In this document: positions 11,373 to 23,439 of the stretch, in pieces
Layout: each line of letters starts with the position of its first letter
How positions within the stretch are numbered: position 1 is the first letter of the stretch
Assembly: GCA_950295325.1 (NCBI GenBank)
Contig: OX485805.1
Location: 54,896,758 to 54,960,757, forward strand
DNA from: Polytrichum commune
Taxonomy: Eukaryota > Streptophyta > Polytrichopsida > Polytrichales > Polytrichaceae
Length of the DNA: 64,000 nt
Direction of reading: 5' to 3'
Translations under genes and position numbers: made by a program
Notes under the pieces: generated by a model
Databases searched by the model: none
The model's input: only the letters and a program-made list of their open reading frames with translations
What the model was told of the DNA's origin: nothing

Positions 11373-13184
11373 TTGAAACAATCATAGAAATCGATTTGAT
11401 TTTTTATGTATTTTTGTGGTAACCGGAAAGAAAAGAAATTGAGTTACTTTGGAGACTTGTGACAACCATAAAGAAACTTGGAGATTGAATTATTTTGAGA
11501 CTTGTGGTAATTGGGAGGGAAGTTGGAAATATAATTACTTTTAGACTTGAGAAATTCGCAAAGGACAGTAGATATCATGTCACTTGAAAACTTGAAATTA
11601 ATTTATGCACATGTAAGAAAAACTTAGCTAGAAAGATATTTAAAGAATAATCAATTAACCCGATCAATGAAGATAAAAGAGAGGTTTCTCATTTTGAATG
11701 GGTAGTCCAAAGCATGGATGTCCAAATCTAAGTCTCGACAATTGGACTCACTTGTGACATGAAACATGAGATTTAGATGCCGTATTCAATTATTAAGGTA
11801 TGCAGTATCCCCACATATGAAATCGAAAAGATAAGGATAGAACAAACCTAAAATTTTATTTAATAATAATAATAATAAATCTTAAGGGGCCAGATATTTA
11901 TGGGTGGAGGTCAACAACTTAATCATGTGGGAGGCCACCAAGTAGGCTTGAATCCCATCCCACTAGGTTCTCTACATAAGATATCACCCCATGAATGACC
12001 ACATTCTAATCAAGGGTAATTGGAAATACAAAAGAAAAAGAGAGATATACATCAATCATGAAAAGGTCATGATTAATCAGGTGAATGAATCCAAGATTAG
12101 AACAAAAGTAGTTGAACAATTGATCTAGGAGTTAGTCATAAACTCTCCTATTAGATATTATGTGAAAATTGAAGGTTTTTAGAAATATATACACTTTTTT
12201 TAAGAAAAACTCTAAAAGACATTTAACTTTGACAATAAGATTTTAGGAGAACATAAACTTGTAAAACTGGTGCACATAATTTTATAAAGTTTTCAAGGGC
12301 TTTCCAAAGGATAAAGTTTGGACTATGTTAAAGTTTTACAAACCAAGTGAAAGGACATATATGCAGAGTGGTTGTGGAATATTGAAAGGAGTTCAAAGTA
12401 CATCCGGAAGGTACCACCGCTCAAACAAATCATGTGCAAAAGAATTGAGACATCAAAGTTTTAGAGCTCACCTATTTCTCAAGAGTTATAAGATTTGTGT
12501 TCACCGGTGAGTAGCGAGTTACACCATCTAAGGCTGGGAAAGTCTACTACTTTAAAGCCAATTTCAACACTCACATTGTTTATGTTCATACAACATCTCT
12601 TGGGAGGTCACGGACTTGCATTGATCTAGGTGTGCATGACCAAACATGTATCAAACAAAAAAATTGGGGGTTTTTAGACATAACATACTAGTGTGTTTAT
12701 CAAATGGGTGATAAAAAAATCCATTGGGAAGAAAAAAATGTTGTTGTGATATGAACGAGCAAACAATTATTGGCAATTGACCTTCTTAAATCTCCAACAC
12801 ATGGTGAAAGCCATCACCTTCAAGGAGCTTTACTAAATGATGTTATGGACAAATTCATGGCATTGACATTGCCTAATTGTGGTAACTTTGTACCTAGGTT
12901 AAAGCGCTTTAATGTGAATTGGAATAGGTACCATGGATAATATCATAGCGCTTAAAGATCATTGGCTTTCGGGTTTATCCACAACAACCGTTTCCCAAGG
13001 TTGTCAAAAGACAAAGTGTTTGTGTATAAAATAATGGTGGATCTTCCATATAGTGGAGTGGAGTTTGTGAAGCGTGTTGAAGGGAATATGAACAACTTGT
13101 AGATTGTGTCAGATCATGTAAAATATTTGAAGGACTAAACAACGATGGCATTTCATGTTTGCAATAGTAAATATTTTAAGGTCC

Positions 13185-13447
13185 TTACATATGCAACCAC
13201 GGTAAAGTGGACAACTCTTGATCCTTGCACATGTTTAAGTCGGAGTGATTTAAAACTATATATTAAACAATCTATGAAAAAAATCTACATAATTTAAAAG
13301 ATGGTGCAAGTGGGTGTACACGTGGTGATATTAAACAAATACTTGTCTAAAATATGACAAAGTTACATTGAATTGATGAATTTCTACAAAAAGTATTTGA
13401 TGATGACCTCAAATGTACAATGAATTCAAGGAATATGAAAAATAAAG
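13185..13447 (+). repeat. Old dispersed repeat, copy 1 (inverted relative to 24.3-24.7 kb)
   Basis: This stretch matches the reverse complement of 24333-24680. The shared blocks include ACTCTTGATCCTTGCACATG-like text, a GGTGCAAGTGG block, TACATTGAATTGATGA and AATTCAAGGAATATGAAAAA. The other copy is longer because of internal insertions. Fragments of open frame in both suggest an old protein-coding mobile element that I do not recognise. Confidence 0.65.
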
Positions 13448-14700
13448 CAAGTTCAAAAATGGTTACCGTAGCACCATAGCTGGTTTGTGCAAAAATAATT
13501 CCCAAATAAAAACCAAAAAAAGAAAGAAATTATGAGCCCAATCAAACGAATAAGTGAAAATTTATATTAGGAAAAACTAAGTAATGGAAAATTTGGACTC
13601 TTCTAAGCTCCAACCACATCAACATGCCATAAAAGGTTGCATGCTAACACGTTAATGGCTTGGCGCCATGCTCACGAGCTTCACAAGGGATAATAGGGAT
13701 GAAAACAAAATCAATCCGTCGTTGTTTTGGTGCCATTTCTAACACTCTTCTCACACCTGTCAAAGTGCAAATACATACAAAAGACCTAACACATACACTG
13801 TGCAAAGACAAACAAGAGCCACACTAAGTAAGGTTAAGGTGGATACTTAGGTTTAAGGCCAAGAAGCCACCACAAATGAATGAAAAAACAACAACCTACT
13901 TGCAGTACTATTGGACCTTACCGAAAAAACGTATTAAGTTTTTCAAAATCATGAGATTGATGAAATTTCATAAATTATATTTTTAGTCAATGAACCTTAT
14001 TTTTCAAATAATAAATAATTATTCATTTCGAGGTGCACGAACCATCTATGGTGCTACAGTAGGTCATGAAATTTACGTTCAAAACCAAATCTAGCCATTC
14101 GCTTTGGTGCATTATTTTTAATGAAAAGTTTTGAAGATCTCAACTTGGTATTCTATTTTTGAGTACTTAACACAACAATAGATTTCACGACGGAGAATCT
14201 CTTAAATTTAAACAATATTTTGCTAATATTTTTAGGCATTTGACAAAAAACTATTGCCTTAAGATACTGGATCATTTTTTTTGGTTCACCTTACCCTGCT
14301 TGCATCCTTACAATAACAAGGATGGAGCAACCAAAACTTTGTTTTGAGAAAACTAAATGTTTTTATGATAGCAATAATGCGGCAATTATCAACTTCAAGG
14401 GGTTCATAGCGGACAATGCAAAAACCAATTAGCATGATTTGAGAAAAATCTACAAAAACAAGGACCCGAGTTTGCCCATGGAGGACCATGAATGTATATG
14501 TATGTTTCATGGGTCTACAAATTTGGACAAGGTCATTTAGAAGTACATCAAATCATCCTTGCAATTTCAGCACAAGCAATACGCAAGAATTGCAAGGACA
14601 CCAAGACAAATGTACAATGCTAAAACAAAATATCATGTCATTTGTTCATGGTGGTTGTCTATGATGTTGCCACAAGTGAGGGCTTGCATAGGCTCTGTAA

Positions 14701-15261
14701 CACGGGTAGGTCACTTAGTGCATTTTAAAAACGACGTGCGGCATAATATAGAGAGGATTAAAATCATTTGAAATAAAAATTATAAAGGAATTCCAAATAA
14801 TGAAGGGGCCATTAAATGTAGACAATCCCATTATAAGTAAGTTAGATGGACATAAAATGTGGGCCATTATTTTTTTGTAAAATTAATATAGGGGCTGAAG
14901 ATAAGGATCCTAGAAGGTATGTTTAATATGTTTGCTATGGTCTCCTATGTGTTTTCTTCATAACTTTGTTTGCAATGATATTACTGTTTGCACCCTTCTT
15001 TGTTTCCATGGTTTCCCTTAACACTCGTCAATGCATTAGGAAGTAGATTAGCTTTTATTACTTAAAAGGAATATAGAGTACAAAAAATTGCAGTGACTTG
15101 GACAATATAAGTAATGGAAGGGTGCAAACAAATGGGCCATTTTTGAAATTTAAGTAATTATAGGGAGGCTTTAATTCAGCCCTTGAAGGTAAATAGCCCC
15201 AAAACAAAAAAACCCCAGCCGCACGTGGTGTACAAAAATGCCTTAGAGTGACCTACCCGTG
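14701..15261. mobile_element. hAT-type MITE (561 bp, 8-bp target duplication CTCTGTAA)
   Basis: The left end reads CACGGGTAGGTCACT and the right end is its exact complement, AGTGACCTACCCGTG. The similarity extends inward to CACGTGCGGC/GACGTGCGGC. CTCTGTAA directly flanks both ends (14693-14700 and 15262-15269). An 8-bp duplication and a terminal repeat starting CAnGG are typical of the hAT superfamily. There is no transposase frame inside, so it is non-autonomous. Confidence 0.88.
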
Positions 15262-15269
15262 CTCTGTAA

Positions 15270-17397
15270 GTGGTTGGGTTTCTAGCATTTTTGTTATAGA
15301 TAACGGGGTGGTCATATATTGTTGATGAGAGCATGTTCCATAACGTTTTTCATTCATTTTTTTTTTTTCTTTAAATACTAATTTTGCTTCTTTGTGGTGT
15401 GCATTTTTTTTGTCCATTGTAAGTGACATAAACTATGTAATATGCATGACATAACCATAGAGGAAAGTGTGAAAATAATGCATAACATGTGGTTGCAACA
15501 ATCTAGGAGCAAGATGTCTTGCCTATAGGAAGCCATAATGGACAATTCAATCTCAACCCTTCATGCAAATTGCGAATTATAGGTCATGGTTGAAAAGGGG
15601 TTCCACTAGTTAAGGCATGGATCCGACAACCTTGAAACTAAAGGTTGTTTTGAGGTGTGGGGATTTGAAGGTACTAACAAAGGCCGTGAAGTCTTGTCCA
15701 GGGGCAGAAGACCTCAACTCCACCGATTGTGCGTTAGAAAGCTCCAAGTCGTTTGGATCCACCACATGGAATTTGGACTTGCCACTTGGTGTTGATTGCA
15801 ACTCACATAGACATGACAAAGTGAATGACTTTAATTCTCACCATAGTAGTCGGGCAATTAGAGCATGCATAATAGAATCTTTGATGTTTGCAAAATATGG
15901 GGTGGTTCATACCATGTTGATAATGGAGAATAGTTGCCTTGATCCCTAGGGGCACATTCCAAGATTGCTTCCTAATCGCCCACATGTTGTTGGACAATGC
16001 AAGTCAATATAAAGACTTTGTGCAATGCTAAAATCGGAAATGATAAGCATGGCACCCATCCTATATAACAAACAAAAGGGGAGAAGATAGAGTTTCGCTC
16101 CACCAATAATGTGGTGAGTCAGTTTTAGTTTTTCCTTAATGACATCAAGTGATGTGTGGGTGGGAGCAAAAAGAGATGGATTCTAGACTAGTCAAGAGTA
16201 AGTAGGATGTGGGCGGTAAGATTGAAACCAATCTCTCGAAGGAGAAGGTATTGGCACTCAAGGACGTCGGGTTCCAATTGCTGCAAAAACAAGCAATTTT
16301 GCGTAGTCGTAGGCAAGTTTTAACAATTACAACATTTCCCATTCATTGGTCTCAGTTTCGTGTGTCACCGAATCTGGACTCATACCCAACTTCTAGATTT
16401 TCAAAGACAATGTGTTGGAATCCAATAGCACTAAGGGCAAATCACAAAATGATCGGGAGAGTGTCGAACTCATGGACGGGTACTATGTTGTTAAGTACTT
16501 CCATATCTAGAATATGGAGTGATTAGTCATATCAAGTTTCCATTGCCGACATCCCACAATGCACATGCTTAGAACTTCACCAAAATTGTCCACTATGACT
16601 TTGGAAAAGAAGGGAAATGGGTGAACTGCAAATACCTTAATTATGTATTCAAATTTGTTGCAAAGTGGATTACAATAATGACAAGTTCATTCACGCTTCC
16701 ATGTATGCCTACAACAAGGTCATGCTAAAAAAAGGTAATGTTTGTAGTCTTCTTTGGTTGCACTAATTAAAAATGTAATTATTATAATAAAAATCAACAT
16801 TTGACTGGAATGTTTTGCCGTATTCCATGGTAACAAATGCCCTTCATTTGTGACTTTAGACAATGAAATAACATTTTCCTTCAATAAAATGAAGAAAAAT
16901 AATGTGCAGCTCTTATTATGAAGCCTATGCATGTGGAAATTTCCCAACTTCATCCTCATTGCTTATTAATTACCATTGACACTGCTCATGCACTGCTCAT
17001 GGGTGGGTCATAAGTCAACACTCCTTGATCATTTGCTAGCTTCCCTCGTAATAACATGGAACATAGACTATTATGTTTAGGAGTAGTAAAAATCTCCCAC
17101 GATCATGAATGACAAACAACATGACAACAAATTGACACAAGCTTCAAAAGCCAAACTATGTCTAAACACTATTCATTGGAGGAAAATCTCCTTTTTTTTT
17201 TTGTGATAATGAACATGTGTCATGCAAATGTGACTAAATGAACCCTCCATTTTATTAGCACCACTAAAAACAAGGGAATGTGACTTTGTCACAAGAAGCT
17301 TTAATTTAAAATGTCATTTTGAATATTTAAAATAATTATTATAATTTTCATTGAGCTTCCACTGAACTTCACCAATCCTTGTCCATTAAATTCTTAC
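15270..17397. other. Gene-free stretch with old repeats
   Basis: I see no supportable gene. The part at 16330-16735 is related to 23440-23860. A GCTCATG-rich stretch at about 16980-17010 resembles those at 24125-24200 and 44335-44400. Short open frames at 15617-15949 and 16209-16526 have no recognisable domain. Confidence 0.5.
16330..16735 (+). repeat. Old dispersed repeat, second family, copy 1
   Basis: The clearest match to 23440-23860 is near the end: a GGGAAATGGGTG-like start, then GTGGATTACAATAATGACAAGTT here against GTGGATTACGATAGTGACAAGTT there, and finally AGGTCATG. The two copies are in the same orientation. Fragmentary translation around the VDYDNDKFIHA-like stretch suggests a decayed coding element. 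I cannot name it. Confidence 0.55.
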
Positions 17398-18196
17398 ATG
17401 CATTATATGGGCCCTATTACCACTCAAAGCAGTCTCCCAAACGCGCGCCGACAAACGATGAAATCCCCGGGAATCGCCTTGGGTTTTACAACTTCATATG
17501 TCGACAAAGAATTAGGGCTTAGCACTTCTAGGGTTTTGGTCTCCCCTTCGAAATTTCCAGGTTTCATAGAACTCATCGCTTTTGTGACTTCGCGGTTGAC
17601 ATCTTCTGCGCTTGCGGCAGAAGAGGTTGAAATCGTGTTGAAGATATAAGCTTAGCTGAATGCTACAAATTCTTCGCCTCATCGTGTAGCGACATTATTA
17701 TCTGTGATTGTCTCCCAAATGCGCTGGCTCTAGTTACAGAGCATTTACTGGTGCACAAATCCTCGGATGGATACAAGAAACATTCATATCAGCATAGTGT
17801 AGATTATCACGTGGAGAATCGACTACAACTTATTACTTCTCCCACCTTGCCATTGATCATCTATTGAAGAAGAAGCTGAAACGGTGTAAAGATGCAGCTG
17901 GATGGTTGAATTTTCCTCTCATTCGTCCGTATTTAGCACCACCATCCTTACAATCCAATCTTCGACGCATTCGTTTACCTCCCGAATCTGGTGAAGAAGT
18001 TACAGCGCATTGCTACTGGTTCACTCCGGACAGGCAGAAAAGAAACAATGTTCAATGTACGTTTTGTGATGATTTTGTAATGTGAGCAGGGGCGGAGTTC
18101 TTTGGGTTCATAAGGAATAAGTGGAAATAAGGGAACGGAGTGATTTGAAAATTGTAAGAATGACAAGAGTGGTATGAGGAATTTTGAGTACCCGAG
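17398..18196 (+). other. Region upstream of the OXA2-like gene with exon-like frames
   Basis: This region is less AT-rich than its surroundings and has longer open runs: 17398-17649, about 17636-17868 in another frame, and about 17800-18085 in a third. It may be the promoter and 5' UTR of the insertase gene, or decayed exons of an unrelated gene. A GTACGT donor-like site lies near 18058, but I found no convincing matching acceptor. I recognise no domain. Confidence 0.3.
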
Positions 18197-18208
18197 TGAA
18201 CAACGGCC

Positions 18209-19984
18209 ATGTCATTATCAAATGGTGGACGAATTCTGCTCACACATTGTCTCAAGTACACCAAGAAAGTGCCATCATCCCTCCCATCTGTGATTCATCC
18301 TGTACACCCACATAGCCGTCTACTTGGCTCTGGAGGTTCATTAGGGTTTCACTCCTCTGCTTCGTCCTGGCTTGCCTTTCCACGTTATTCGGCCTGCATC
18401 CCTAGGGTTGGCAGGCCATCTCGTGATATATTGTTTGTTAGACACCTCTCATGGTGGAGATGGAATGGAAGCAGCTCCACAATTGAACCCCAGGATGACA
18501 CTTCAATTGACAAGAATGTGGAGCCGCCTTACTCAGGCTCCACGGACACTCCCGAGATCGTTGAATCCAGGGAGTTTCTGTCCGAGGATAATTCGGCATT
18601 GCAAGCTATGGAGATTGTTCCAGCAGAAGCGGGGGTTGTCGAGGTTGTGGAAGGAGCAGGGACTGGAAGATTCTGGAGTGTTTTGCAAGTCCCAGTGGAT
18701 GCAGTAGCGGCAATTCTGGATGGGTTTCACAATGTGACAGGAGTGCCATGGTGGATTACAATCGTGGGGTCGACATTTGTGTTACGGGCAGCTCTGTTTC
18801 CATTGACTGTGACCCAGTTGCAGAAAGCATCAATGCTCGCTCGGCTTGGAAGTCAGCTGCCATCGCCTATCCCTCCACCTGGCTCAGGGGTAACCTTTGC
18901 CTCTCAGTATCAAATCTTTGCAAAACGGCGTCTGGAGCTTGGAGCACCCAGTCCGGCATGGCTTGTTGCAGTTCCACTCATTCAGGTTCCTCTCTTCATT
19001 CTGTGGATCGTCTCGGTCCGCCAAATGGCCATGTCTGGGCACCCGGGCTTCGATTGTGGTGGGGTTTTATGGTTCACGGATTTGACAGTGCCGGTGCAAG
19101 GTGCCTTGGGTGCACTTTTCCCATTAACTGTGGCTGTTACGTATTTCACCAATTTGCAGCTATCTTTCAAAGGCATGGAGCAGCAGAAAGGTGTCATGGG
19201 GACTGTTATAAAGTTCTACAAGTGGTGGTTGGAGGCGGCTACCATTCCAGCATTCATTTTTGGGTTTTACCTCCCTCAAGGTGTTTTCATGTACTGGATC
19301 ACTAACAATTGTTGCAGCCTGGCCCAGACAGTGGCATTGCAGCAGCCGCAGATTCGGGAAGTACTTGGATTGCCCTCTCTTGGGGAACTTGCTAAACTAA
19401 GGACTCCATCTGCACCTCCACCTCCATCTCCTCCTCAGGGTCCTCAGGAGGAATCTTACGAATTGAAGCTTGACGCCGTGCAAAACATGAGCCCAGATGA
19501 TCTTCTTGTGTTGGCTGCAAATTGTGTGTCCATTCAGAAAGAGGACGAGGCTCTTCAAGTCTTGCACTTCACTGTGGATAAGTTTCCTGACATGCCAGAA
19601 GCGTTTCTTGCATTGGGTAGGATATACTCTAAGAGGCAGGCATGGTCGAAGGCCTCGGAGTATCATGGCCATGCTCTTCGAAAGACAGACAAGAAAGAAC
19701 TGGTGATTGCTGCGTCCCTAGGAGCTGGAGTTGCTATGTACAATCTGGGGCAGAGGACAGAAGCAATCAAGATTATGTCTGTCATGACGACATTTGATCC
19801 ACCTCCTGACTCTTTGTCGCAGCATCGATACTTCAAAGCTCTTGTCACGCTGGGGAGTGTCATGAGCCAAGAAGGTCTCAAGGTGGAGGCATTAGAGCTT
19901 CTCAGAAAGGCAGCAAAGTACGAACCCATGGTGGAGAAGGTTATGATTCCTCAGTTGGAAGAAGAGATACGGCGGAGAGGGTAG
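18209..19984 (+). CDS. OXA2: Mitochondrial OXA1/YidC-family insertase with C-terminal TPRs (OXA2-like), 591 aa
   Basis: This intact single-exon gene encodes a membrane-protein insertase of the OXA1/YidC/Alb3 family. The TGA at 18197 lies in frame just upstream of the ATG. Residues 1 to about 90 are rich in Ser, Arg and hydrophobics with few acidic residues, like a mitochondrial targeting peptide. Residues about 175-385 are the OXA1 core. Membrane segments lie near 178-200 (VPWWITIVGSTF), 248-270 (LVAVPLIQVPLFILWIV), 295-315 and 343-368 (PAFIFGFYLPQGVFMYWITN). A proline-rich linker follows near 398, then TPR-like helices at about 425-580. The core-plus-TPR layout is that of plant OXA2 (ALBINO3-like 2/3), which acts in the inner membrane and is known for a role in COX2 and complex IV assembly. 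Sub-cellular location is inferred. The lack of introns is notable for this family. Confidence 0.92.
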   Translation: MSLSNGGRILLTHCLKYTKKVPSSLPSVIHPVHPHSRLLGSGGSLGFHSSASSWLAFPRYSACIPRVGRPSRDILFVRHLSWWRWNGSSSTIEPQDDTSIDKNVEPPYSGSTDTPEIVESREFLSEDNSALQAMEIVPAEAGVVEVVEGAGTGRFWSVLQVPVDAVAAILDGFHNVTGVPWWITIVGSTFVLRAALFPLTVTQLQKASMLARLGSQLPSPIPPPGSGVTFASQYQIFAKRRLELGAPSPAWLVAVPLIQVPLFILWIVSVRQMAMSGHPGFDCGGVLWFTDLTVPVQGALGALFPLTVAVTYFTNLQLSFKGMEQQKGVMGTVIKFYKWWLEAATIPAFIFGFYLPQGVFMYWITNNCCSLAQTVALQQPQIREVLGLPSLGELAKLRTPSAPPPPSPPQGPQEESYELKLDAVQNMSPDDLLVLAANCVSIQKEDEALQVLHFTVDKFPDMPEAFLALGRIYSKRQAWSKASEYHGHALRKTDKKELVIAASLGAGVAMYNLGQRTEAIKIMSVMTTFDPPPDSLSQHRYFKALVTLGSVMSQEGLKVEALELLRKAAKYEPMVEKVMIPQLEEEIRRRG

Positions 19985-22039
19985 GTAGTTATGTCAATAG
20001 GTAGGATTCCAGAAATATCCAGATGTCATGACATACCACGTTCAGGAAGGTTTTGCAAGTGACAAGTTATTGGATCGATCGTGCTCATATGCTTGTGTGG
20101 TACATATCAAACGATCCCAGTGCAGGTTTTGTCAATCCAAATATTCCATCATAAATGAAGGCGAAAATTTGATTTCCGCCATTCGTTCCGATTCCCCCAG
20201 GGAGGCGGTTTCAGAGATGGGAGTGCTTCAGTTTGCAAGCATAGGGAGAGGTAAGGCTGTCACGTACACTTGTTGTAGTGCAAGCAGTGGAGTACCTTAT
20301 TTAAGTGAGCAATTTAAAAAAAAAAATGGTGCTTTAGGAATGGGTAATAGCTGGCTGGTGGTGTATAAATTGTCAACCAATGATTACAGTGATACTTGTT
20401 GAGATCAAGTGATAACAACGTTGGTGGCATTTTCTGGCAGGTATATATGATGACATTTATGGACGGAACATATCTCAAACTATAAACATGAGGCATCTCC
20501 AAGTTTGAACAGTTGGTTTGGCAAGGGTATGAAAGTTGTGGGTTTTAATGGGGACCTTGTTTGATTGGTTCACCATATCATATCTCTTGGCTTACCTCTT
20601 GTGAGTTGGCCATTTGGCAACATGTTGTGATCACTGGCCCTGGTTGGAATGTAAGAAGATTCAAGAGCTGCATCTCCAGCAGGAAAGTGGCTGTGGAAGT
20701 GGGTTGCAGCCTTTGGCTCGATCACCATTAACTTGATTCTATACATCAAGAGATGTCTTGAACGTATGAATTTGAACCAACAGCTTTCTAATCACCTATT
20801 CAGAGTTTTCTTGTTATATTCTGGGAGAGCTTTTTAAAATGCCTGTTTTATATGTGACGTTTTCACTCTTCAAGAAGGTAAGGAGTTATTGCTGATGATA
20901 ACGTTATTGTTCCATGCCTTTCAGGTTTGGAGAAATTGATCTCTCAATGCAATGTGATGGTCATTATTTTTTGGGGTAGAGTTCGGGTCACTGTTATCAC
21001 ATTACATGTGATAACTCACATATTTGGGAGGCCAACAATAATCAACTATGAATGGTTGCAAGAAAATGATTCTGATGTGTCTAGAGTCATCTGATGGATA
21101 TGTGGTTTACCTGATTCTTGTAACAAGGATTCTGAAGGAAGTATAGTAGGCCTTTCAAAACCATGTGGTCCTATTATGATTGATTTTATTTGACATCTTC
21201 TAATGTCTAGTTTGAGAGCTCATTAAGTTAAGCAAGCCTGTGACGGTCACTTATCTTAATCAGACAGCCAAATTTGAGTGGTGTGTGGGTAGGAGTGGAT
21301 CTAAGAATGGACACCAAAAATACATGTTTTCAAACGAGATTGGACTACGTCAAAATTTGTTAGCTTTTCTAGATTAAGTGCTTAGTATTTAGTTAGCTTA
21401 ATTGGGGGGACCTACATGACCATTCAAGAAGAAAGAGAATCTTCACTCCAATAATGAATAAGTTCAATCGTCAACATCATATTATGAACAAAGGCCTAGT
21501 ATATGTACGTGTGATGTCCTAGGCGAGGTGGGTGCAGAGCTAAAAGTGTCCAAATTAGGTGTACATTTAGCACAAACTTGTGGAGGACTTTTCAACTGTA
21601 CCACCTTTTTAGACTTGACCATGCAAAAAATAGATAGAAATTGATTTTTATCTTAATCCCATTTAGTAAGATCATCTTCACCAGTGAGACTCTGGCAAGA
21701 GTCTTTGATGGAGCCCTGGAAATGAACCAGAGCATTGAAATCCCGCCCCCATATGACACCAGTGGCTTTGGCAGCAGCTCCGTGAATGCCTTATCCCCTT
21801 TTGAAAAATCCCTGAGGCTTTCAAGCACCTCTCTCGCAGCTCAGACGATCTCCTTGCTCATTGAATCTCTCTTGCGTCGCAGCTATGGACCTCAAGGCAT
21901 GGAGACAACGCCTAAATGCTCAACAGTGAGGGCTTTTGCAAGACAACAACCAAGATGATGCACTTGTGGAGATCTTGGTAGGTCAACTCAGTGATTTGAA
22001 TAAGTTTGAGGTGCAGAGAGGTCGTCATGGTGGATTGAG
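19985..22039. other. Intergenic stretch downstream of the insertase gene
   Basis: The first few hundred bases probably hold the 3' UTR of the insertase gene. An open frame at 20028-20402 has no domain and I do not call it a gene. A repeat shared with about 60620-60690 lies at about 21250-21320. Positions 21680-21900 show a coding-like frame of unknown nature directly before the Harbinger remnant, and they may be part of the same dead element. Confidence 0.45.
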
Positions 22040-22600
22040 GCCATGCAATGTTGCATGGCAGGGCTAATTCCAGGACAAGGACGGAAGAATTGTCATGTTG
22101 CATGGTAGGGTTAATTCCAGGACAAGTATGGGAACTGCTCGATCATTCTTGAAGCCATTACGTATGGAATTGGCAAGCTTTCTTTAGTGTGCCAGGCTCG
22201 AATAATGATGTCACAGTGCTTGATAGACCACCTTTTGTTCATGACATGCTTCGAGGCAACTCAAACGTCATGAAGTTCACCATCAATGAAGTGGAGTATT
22301 CAAGGTACTACATGCTTGTGGATGGTATCTATCCATCATGGTCATGGTTTTGTCCAAAGTATTCATGAGCATGTTGACCAAAATAGAGCACATTACACCA
22401 AGATGCAAGAAGCTTGCAAAAAACACGCTGAAAGATGTTTCAGGGTCTTACAGTCAAGGTATGCAATCGTTCAAAATCCTTCTCAGCACTGGTTACATGA
22501 GACAATTTTAGATATCATGATGGCTTGTGTAATCATCCACATCATGGTAATTGAAGAAGAATTGGAGAACAAATTGCAACATGTGCTTGAAATTAATAGG
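22040..22600 (+). pseudogene. PIF/Harbinger-type DDE transposase remnant
   Basis: Fragments in shifting frames match the plant PIF/Harbinger nuclease ('plant transposon protein' family) in the right order: AWQG...FQDKDG (about 22050), IILEAI (about 22142), GSNNDVTVLDRPPF (about 22196), YMLVDGIYPSWSWF (about 22308), then MQEACKKHAERCF.VLQSRYAIV and an IMMACVIIH.M stretch (to about 22555). The aspartate in NNDVTVLD and the glutamate in the AERCF block correspond to catalytic positions. Stops and at least one frame change show that it is dead. A 50-bp direct duplication carrying AATTCCAGGACAAG occurs at 22043-22139. I did not find its terminal repeats. Confidence 0.8.
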
Positions 22601-23439
22601 GGCTTCCAATTTTGCTATGGTGTTACATTTGTGGTCCTAGCAGCAAGAACTCAAGAGATAGAATACAAGGATGTGCATTTTACCTCAAAGGAAGATTTGA
22701 TTGAGCACCTTTTAGGCCTTGAAAAACATCACTACCTTCTAAATATTGTACCGTTTTTGTAGAGTGAATCATGTGAAACTTGGACTCGAATGAACGAACA
22801 TGGCGGCTACTCGTCGAGACATGCATGTTGAAGTGCATTGTTATCTTATCCCAAAACGGGTCCTTCCACTACCCATTCCCCGCGCATGGATCTTGCCAAA
22901 TGTGGTTAAAGCTCTTGCACAATTGATGTCTGCCTCCGGTGTAAAATTTTGCCTTTTCTTGGGCTTTAGTGTTGGTCTAAGAGTCGCCGCAGGTGCAAGA
23001 GGAGCCACTCGATGTTGTGGGAGGGCTATGTGCAGGAATAGTGGATTGGGAGGTTGATAAGGTCCTGCCATCCTTCCTGAAAATTTGGGCAACTTGTTCA
23101 ACTTTGGTCAAAGGAGGGTGCAAAGGTGTTGCCCGAGCTCTGCAAAATGAAGGATTTGGCTGTCTCAAGAGGTTCCTTGGTAGAGTCTGTTTTTTTAATA
23201 ACCATTGCAGAGGTGCCGGTGGGTTACCGTTTTTCACAACATGGTAGTACTTGGTCGTTTCGGAAGCTCCCAAAGCCACCCATGGAGGAGCTGTAAGGGA
23301 ATTGCAACCACTAAATTGGACACAACAAAGAGTTAATTAGTAATGATTATAATCTCTCCAATGTTAGTGCACTTCAAAAATAGAGGATGGTTATCATATT
23401 TTGAGCACGTAATCCAATCTCTTTTAAACACGTGTCTAT

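Larger units (their letters stand above)
7807..14692. other. Long gene-free stretch with simple repeats
   Basis: I could support no gene here. It holds a (TG)n tract followed by a long G run (about 8093-8134), a C run (about 8539-8553), an irregular repeat with GAAGACCCTAGGCTT-like units (about 10680-10830), the 24-bp tandem repeat at 11239-11372 and an old dispersed repeat at 13185-13447. The remaining open frames are short and have no domain. Confidence 0.5.

Noticed and set aside
18748-19305. 185-codon ORF inside the insertase gene in another frame
   Set aside because: It is a shadow of the OXA1 core coding sequence.
20028-20402. 124-codon ORF after the insertase gene
   Set aside because: There is no recognisable domain. 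It is most likely 3' UTR or intergenic sequence of that gene.
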